Shown: positions 59,482-64,000 of the stretch, in pieces
Position numbering within the stretch: the first letter of the stretch is position 1
Layout: every line of letters begins with the position of its first letter
Source: a bacterium
Lineage (GTDB): Bacteria; Bacteroidota; Bacteroidia; Flavobacteriales_D; Crocinitomicaceae
Direction: 5' to 3'
Length of the DNA stretch: 64,000 nt
Assembly (NCBI GenBank): GCA_024742305.1
Contig: JANSYQ010000002.1
Coordinates: 1-64,000, forward strand
Program-made: the position numbers and the translations under genes
The notes under the pieces: model-generated
Seen by the model: only the letters and a program-made list of their open reading frames with translations
Databases searched by the model: none
What the model was told of the DNA's origin: nothing

Positions 59482-60255
59482 TTATTCATTTAATAATCTA
59501 ATTGTTTGCCTTACTATATTCACAAATAATTCTTCTCTCTCAATTTCATCCATTTTGATCAACGGGCGATCAGGAGGATTCATTGCCTGAAATTGATTCA
59601 ACTCCTCAAGGGATTCAAACAGACAAGGTTTTAGAATTACAGTTAGAATTGTCGCCCCATTAATTTCCGCGGCTTCAAGTAATGGTGGCAGCTCATGGGA
59701 AGAAATAAAGTCAGAACCCATAAAATCAGTACTTACTAAAAGAATTGCCACCTTCGTTTCTTCAATTGCTTTCTTAATTTCATCTTTCCATTTAGCACCT
59801 GGATTAATTTTGCTATCATCCCAAAATTCAATTTTATCTAGGAAAGGCTTAAAGTGCCTTTGAATTTCTTTCATATATTCCTTGTCAGCATGTGAATAGC
59901 TTACAAAAACTTTACTCCTAGATTTATTCGATGTAGTTGACTTCTTGTGGGCAACTGCGGGAAGAGTGCCTAACTCTTGTTTTAGATAAAATAGGAATTT
60001 TTCTGTCCTTATTTCATAATCACAACTCGGTGAGGCTTGGCCATCATGTCTTTCATTTCTATGATTTTGTAACTCAGATTTTGCATATAACTCGACTTGA
60101 TCAAGAAAAATAGCCTTTGACTCTTGAGAGTAGAAGTCTGTTAATTTGTCTTTAATCTTTTCGAATTGTGATGCTGCAGTTTGTTGCGCGTCTAGATGGA
60201 TGAAGTACTCCATAAACTCTGAGGCCTCATGTCGAATTAATTGTTCATCATTCAT
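59482..60255 (-). CDS. TIR-domain protein
   Basis: The 257-residue product has a helical N-terminal region (~1-105, unknown, 'ASEFMEYFIHLDAQQTAASQFEKIKDKL' in part), a linker and a TIR domain at ~114-212: 'SKVFVSYSHADKEYMKEI' (strand A and box 1), 'FWDDSKINPGAKWKDEIKKAIEETKVAILLVSTDFMGSDFI' (parts) and 'SSHELPPLLEAAE', in which Glu188 is the expected catalytic glutamate. TIR domains of this kind hydrolyse or cyclise NAD+, and in bacterial defence they make a signal such as a cyclic ADP-ribose isomer. It is eight bases downstream of the SIR2-TIR gene and co-transcribed with it. Its low GC matches that neighbour. Confidence 0.85.
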   Translation of the reverse strand: MNDEQLIRHEASEFMEYFIHLDAQQTAASQFEKIKDKLTDFYSQESKAIFLDQVELYAKSELQNHRNERHDGQASPSCDYEIRTEKFLFYLKQELGTLPAVAHKKSTTSNKSRSKVFVSYSHADKEYMKEIQRHFKPFLDKIEFWDDSKINPGAKWKDEIKKAIEETKVAILLVSTDFMGSDFISSHELPPLLEAAEINGATILTVILKPCLFESLEELNQFQAMNPPDRPLIKMDEIEREELFVNIVRQTIRLLNE

Positions 60256-60263
60256 TGTTATGC

Positions 60264-61553
60264 CTATTTTCCTTTTAACATTTTATCAATTTCAGCAATA
60301 GTATTTTCATTGAGTTCAGGTATCCTTGTGTAAAGTTTGTTCATCAGAATTTTTGGAGGGTCAATTTCTCCAATAACTAAAAACAACAGTTTAATTCTAT
60401 TCTCAGATTCCTTTAATAAAATATATTCCAACTCCCTTCCAAATTGTTCAGACGTTGAAGAATTCTTTGTAATTATTACTAAACCAATTTGAGTATTTTT
60501 AAAGTGTTTTTTAATTAAGGTTTGATCAAAGGTTTCACTGAACAACCATCCTTGATAATTATTCGACGATTTTCTAATTCTATTAGCAATTTGATTTTGA
60601 ATTTTCTCATCTTTTTGAGATGATATTATTAGTATGTTCTTTAATTCACTTTGATCGGCTTGTTTTTCTGAAACTACTTTGTTTTCAGTTTTTTGATATA
60701 ATTCATTTAAGAAACTATCAACTTGTGAATGAGTTTTATCAGTCTTGTACTCAATGATTTCTAACCTCTTATCTAGAAGCAATCTCCGTTTTTCTGTTAG
60801 ATTGAATTTAGTTTCTGGAAGTAAAACAAAGTGTCTATCCAAAGTACGAGAAAAAACTGATGATAATCTGTCCAATATGTAATCTAAATCTGGATCTGAA
60901 CCGCCGAAGCCAACGAAAAGAACGGTGTGAGTAGTAAACAATGTTTCTAGAAAATTCAAATATTCAGGAGTTCTAAAAAGTAAATTGGAATAGCTTCTAC
61001 TTCCAAGAATGATGGTTTCAGGTCTATCTATATCTCCGTGTATTTTGAAAAGAAAAAACTTATTTTTCCTTAAAGGCGAAGAAATTGATTTTAAATCTTC
61101 TTGAGTAAACTTAACAGGCATTTTCCCAGAATTTTCCAACGAATATCCGCCCTCAACCAATGCGTCATAGTTACTTGTTAAAATTGCACGAAAATTAATC
61201 TTATTTATAAGCCTATGTGTTTCGGTGGGCTTAACTTCTTCATCTCGGAATGTTAAGTTTAGAAAATCTGAAAATTCTCCAACTCCGATACATTCTTGAA
61301 GCTCTTGGGCAGCCATCAACAGATTGTTTCTACTAATCATGTCTCTAATTTCTTCTGGATCGCTCCAAAAGGTTACATTTTTGTCAATTGCCCAATCCAA
61401 GAGTTCTTCGAGAAAAACTGACCAGCTTGGCAAGTTCTTTCCGTTACTCCTCTTAACTTTTGAAGAAAGCCCTGATCCTATAAATAGAACACATTTACGT
61501 TCTTCGATTGAATTAGTCAGTTCTTGTGGTATTATTCCTTGAAATTTCTTCAT
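60264..61553 (-). CDS. SIR2 protein with C-terminal TIR-like domain
   Basis: The 429-residue product has a SIR2-like (SIR2_2) domain at ~1-290: 'VLFIGSGLSSKV' (NAD-binding loop), 'FRAILTSNYDALVE' (Asn128, Asp130), 'KIHGDID' with His172 as catalytic base and 'VLFVGFGGSDPDLDYIL'. After a charged linker (~290-304), residues 305-~395 ('NILIISSQKDEKIQNQIANRIRKS', 'LVIITKNSSTSEQFGRELEYILL') have a TIR-like alpha/beta pattern with a Glu in 'FGRELEY' at the position of the catalytic Glu. SIR2 domains of this class deplete NAD+ in anti-phage systems. The combination with a separate TIR gene resembles Thoeris, in which a TIR-made signal activates a SIR2 effector, but there the sensing domain is SLOG. 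Confidence 0.83.
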   Translation of the reverse strand: MKKFQGIIPQELTNSIEERKCVLFIGSGLSSKVKRSNGKNLPSWSVFLEELLDWAIDKNVTFWSDPEEIRDMISRNNLLMAAQELQECIGVGEFSDFLNLTFRDEEVKPTETHRLINKINFRAILTSNYDALVEGGYSLENSGKMPVKFTQEDLKSISSPLRKNKFFLFKIHGDIDRPETIILGSRSYSNLLFRTPEYLNFLETLFTTHTVLFVGFGGSDPDLDYILDRLSSVFSRTLDRHFVLLPETKFNLTEKRRLLLDKRLEIIEYKTDKTHSQVDSFLNELYQKTENKVVSEKQADQSELKNILIISSQKDEKIQNQIANRIRKSSNNYQGWLFSETFDQTLIKKHFKNTQIGLVIITKNSSTSEQFGRELEYILLKESENRIKLLFLVIGEIDPPKILMNKLYTRIPELNENTIAEIDKMLKGK

Positions 61554-61567
61554 GCTGTGTTAATTAG

Positions 61568-61622
61568 GCATAACGTTTTGCGGCTAAGCCAACGTATTAA
61601 TGTGGCTTAGGTGTTGTTATGG
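61568..61622 (-). other. attC-like palindrome after the nuclease-like gene
   Basis: On the minus strand CCATAAC begins right after the stop of the nuclease-like gene. CTAAGCCA then pairs with TGGCTTAG (8 bp) around an 11-base loop, and CGCAAAACGTTATGC closes it. Outer boxes CATAAC and GTTATG are perfectly complementary. It is 55 bases long, near the short limit of attC sites, and there is no T-tract. Confidence 0.45.
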
Positions 61623-63998
61623 TTATTTTGATTTTTTTATATGTTCCTCCCATTTATCACTCAATACTTCGCCCCACGTTTTAATTTTGAGATGTTTTTT
61701 TAGCGTTAATTCACTCAGGTTAGAAATGAACCCTTCATTTCTATGATACGCATGCATTTGTGATTCATACTCGTTAAGTGCATCATACACTTCTGAAGGC
61801 ATAAGTTCTTTTCTTGTTAATATCATGATCGAATTAATTGGCCTATGATCATTTCCTTTTCTATAGTGATCCACAAGTAATTTTAATTGATCCTTTTCAA
61901 ATTTTGTTAGTTTATCTTTAAGTGTGGCAAAAACTAAGGTGGAACCCGGAATATCATCTCCAAGCATTTTCATTCTATTAAAGTCCTCTTGTTCAAAATC
62001 ATTAAATGTTTTACACTCACATAATAGCAATTCTGCGCCTTGGTCATTCCCAACACTTCTTTTAATCAATGTAGCCAAATCTACTTCTAGTTTTTCCTTT
62101 CCTTCCTGTTTCAATTCAAATCCAGCTAGAGGTGTTAATGCCCCAAACATATCAGCCAGCTCTCGCTTAAATAGGTTCAAACAAAGAAATACTGTCATCA
62201 AACCACCAACCTTATTGTTTCTGCTAAATGGACCGATACCTCGATAAGCCCATTTTATTTCATTTGGATTATAACTCGGAAGTTCAAATGACCTTCTACA
62301 GACGTTACAGGTCATTGTATTTTGTAGTTGATTCGGTAAGAAGAATGATTTTTGATGACATACGGTACATTTTAGTTGAGCTCCTAATTCAATTATTTTA
62401 TCATCTAAAAGTGTGTAAATCAAGCTTTCAACATGTCCATTATTGTTGTTTTTAAATGTTCTTTTTATTGTCCCAATAAGAGGCTGATGTTCAATAACCT
62501 TCCCATTCTCAAAGAGAGAAATAATTTCAAATGTTTCAATTTTTCCAAGAAAATAAGCTCCACGTAATCCTCCAAGATTTTTAATGACTTCTTCGGCAAG
62601 CTTTCCATTAGAATGTATTTCCAAAGTTTTTCCTTTATGCTTGAAGAATTCGGTATAGAAATCTTTGGCGCTTGGTATTTGAAATTGTATTCTTCTGTCG
62701 CCTGATCGAACATAATGGAAAACCTTTTTACTAGTTAGGCGCCATTTTTTTCTATCATAGGTTCCTACTATGCTATTCCAATCAGCTGTTGTTATATCTG
62801 AGATTGCTCCGGCTTTCAAAAATGAATCATCATTAAATGACATTTCTATTTCAACCTTGTAGAAGGTGTCACGAAATCCGTGATTTTCTATTTTAAAAGG
62901 GAGATCGTTTGCCTCAAATCGAATATAATCGTGGTCTACTTCATGTTGATCATATTCATTCGAAGAATATTGAAAGCAACTAACTGCTTTGTCAGCATCT
63001 AAAGTTTGGTAGTCTTCCCAATATCTTGGTTTCCAGTTATAATTTGCAAACTGAACTTTAAGCTTAGATTTATCTGCACAAGTATTTAGAAACGCATTGA
63101 GTTTCTTAGCATCTTTAGAGTTTATCCCAATACCAGGAATGACATTTAAAATGTTCATTACCGTACTACCTTCATTTCTAACGTACCATTCAATAAAATC
63201 ACATGTAAGTTTAATTATGTATTCTTGACTCAATTCTTCTATTGGTAGAGGGATTAAATTCCAACCAAGGGCACGTAAATTCCAGAAATTTTGAATGTCA
63301 ATCAGGTCATTATTCTTGATAACATATATTGCAGAAGCGCGATACCATCCTTGCTCCCTGCCAATGGAGAGTTTATACATGCTTATTTCATACGGACCGT
63401 AAGCATTTAAGCGTGTTTCTGATGGCTTATAGTTTTGCTTGATTCTAGGATTCTCGTAAAATTTCGAATCTTTAAATCTTTCATTGATTTTCTTGTGAAT
63501 ATCTTCGTTTAGCGCACCAATTGTTGTCCTTATTAATAATGCATTTTTGTTAAATGTCGGTAATGAAATTTTGAGGGAGTCGTTCCGAACATATTTAAAT
63601 TCATTTTCATTTAGACACTCGAGTAATTGAAAAATGTCGATACCATTAGATGAATGACCACGAATTAATTTGTCTTTGAACTGTGTGAAGGAAATAATAT
63701 TTCTGTCGTCGGATATTTCTTTAACAAGCTCCTCACTTAATGTGTCGTCGTAGACAATAACATCAACATTGTAGTTGTCTAAAGTATTGTAATAATAAGT
63801 TTCCGTTGGAACTGAAATACCCAGTCCATTAATGAATGACTCTGACAGGTTCTTATACAACGGTATAATAGGAGAATAAAAACCGCCCCATAAAGCACAG
63901 CTTAAACCTACCGCACTATCAAAACTCTTTTTTGAATTTGGACGAGTTAGAAAACAAAATTTAATCGGGGCTACCCTTTGATTTATTCCTACATACAT
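61623..63998 (-). CDS. Large protein with zinc ribbon and PD-(D/E)XK-like nuclease motif (start may lie beyond the window)
   Basis: The 791 residues run from an ATG two bases inside the window edge, so the gene could extend upstream. The N-terminal ~110 residues ('PIKFCFLTRPNSKKSFDSAV', 'ALWGGFYSPIIPLYKNLSES') form a domain I have no name for; a large middle part (~110-540) is alpha/beta and also unnamed. Residues 544-567 hold a zinc ribbon ('CTVC' ... 'CNVC'). Residues ~620-700 look like a PD-(D/E)XK nuclease: 'EVDLATLI' (Asp640) and 'ELLLCECKTFND' (Glu661-Cys-Lys663), as in Mrr/NERD-like enzymes. No ATPase motif is seen. It is encoded upstream of the SIR2 and TIR genes in the same direction and is similarly AT-rich. 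A DNA- or RNA-targeting defence role is plausible but inferred. Confidence 0.7.
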   Translation of the reverse strand: MYVGINQRVAPIKFCFLTRPNSKKSFDSAVGLSCALWGGFYSPIIPLYKNLSESFINGLGISVPTETYYYNTLDNYNVDVIVYDDTLSEELVKEISDDRNIISFTQFKDKLIRGHSSNGIDIFQLLECLNENEFKYVRNDSLKISLPTFNKNALLIRTTIGALNEDIHKKINERFKDSKFYENPRIKQNYKPSETRLNAYGPYEISMYKLSIGREQGWYRASAIYVIKNNDLIDIQNFWNLRALGWNLIPLPIEELSQEYIIKLTCDFIEWYVRNEGSTVMNILNVIPGIGINSKDAKKLNAFLNTCADKSKLKVQFANYNWKPRYWEDYQTLDADKAVSCFQYSSNEYDQHEVDHDYIRFEANDLPFKIENHGFRDTFYKVEIEMSFNDDSFLKAGAISDITTADWNSIVGTYDRKKWRLTSKKVFHYVRSGDRRIQFQIPSAKDFYTEFFKHKGKTLEIHSNGKLAEEVIKNLGGLRGAYFLGKIETFEIISLFENGKVIEHQPLIGTIKRTFKNNNNGHVESLIYTLLDDKIIELGAQLKCTVCHQKSFFLPNQLQNTMTCNVCRRSFELPSYNPNEIKWAYRGIGPFSRNNKVGGLMTVFLCLNLFKRELADMFGALTPLAGFELKQEGKEKLEVDLATLIKRSVGNDQGAELLLCECKTFNDFEQEDFNRMKMLGDDIPGSTLVFATLKDKLTKFEKDQLKLLVDHYRKGNDHRPINSIMILTRKELMPSEVYDALNEYESQMHAYHRNEGFISNLSELTLKKHLKIKTWGEVLSDKWEEHIKKSK

Positions 63999-64000
63999 TC

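Noticed and set aside
59397-64000. Complete integron or prophage
   Set aside because: No integrase, recombinase or phage structural gene is present in the visible part; only attC-like palindromes support mobility.
1-64000. CRISPR array
   Set aside because: No regularly spaced direct repeats with unique spacers and no cas gene were found; the repeats seen are dispersed palindromes.

Overview
The window looks like a chromosomal segment of a Bacteroidota bacterium, most likely order Flavobacteriales (Crocinitomicaceae/Cryomorphaceae-like, by inference). The support is: several secreted proteins ending in a type IX secretion (T9SS) sorting domain ('YPNP...G', ending 'VEKVVI'); promoters of the Bacteroidota form TTG-N19/20-TAnnTTTG; families typical of the phylum (SprB repeats, LemA/DUF3137, imelysin, DUF4856, MORN/YwqK and WG repeats); and low-to-middling GC content.

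Layout. 0-7.3 kb: a possibly broken secreted protein at the edge, an rRNA pseudouridine synthase with a structured leader, YraN, a YqaA-type membrane protein, two secreted proteins (one with a SIMPL domain, flanked by inverted repeats), the acpP-fabF-rnc operon and an iodotyrosine-deiodinase-like nitroreductase. 7.4-21.2 kb: a cell-surface region with a large lipoprotein, LemA-DUF3137, a TonB-C/vWA protein, four large secreted proteins (three with clear T9SS tails) and an outer-membrane barrel. 21.3-23.9 kb: purN, a MarC-type membrane protein and a DUF2071 protein. 24-31.3 kb: a minus-strand run of repeat proteins (WG repeats, a lipoprotein, MORN/YwqK repeats). 31.3-37 kb: a LysE exporter, a small acidic protein, a 515-base non-coding stretch with several hairpins, a vWA surface protein and another secreted protein. 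37-45.8 kb: flavin reductase-like protein, a 59-residue ORF missed by the track, folE and queD overlapping, an AddB-like nuclease with an adjoining AAA ATPase, a TraB/GumN protein and hutI. 45.9-50.4 kb: tRNA-Leu(CAA) followed by a 540-base insertion-like unit carrying a four-helix-bundle gene, then small membrane and repeat-bearing proteins and a hemerythrin protein. 50.6-56.7 kb: a four-gene, translationally coupled surface operon (DUF4856 lipoprotein, imelysin, HTTM protein, TonB-dependent receptor), probably for iron uptake. 56.7-58.9 kb: a lipid kinase and a YHYH/EF-hand protein.

The last 4.6 kb (59.4-64 kb, minus strand) is distinctly AT-rich accessory DNA and the best candidate for an undescribed system. 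It holds a ~790-residue protein with a zinc ribbon and a PD-(D/E)XK-like nuclease motif, then a SIR2 protein with a C-terminal TIR-like domain, then a separate TIR protein. All three genes end on the same box, AAATA(GG/AC)CATARCA. Two of the three boxes belong to long imperfect palindromes that resemble integron attC sites. My reading is a NAD-targeting defence module assembled from mobile cassettes; no integrase or phage gene is visible to confirm this.

Several small repeat families occur between genes: a TCTCGA...TCGA family (one copy inside the AddB-like reading frame, one forming a perfect 24-base inverted repeat), a CTCCCT-AGGGAG REP-like family, and a cassette of T9SS tail plus 3' untranslated region shared by two neighbouring genes.
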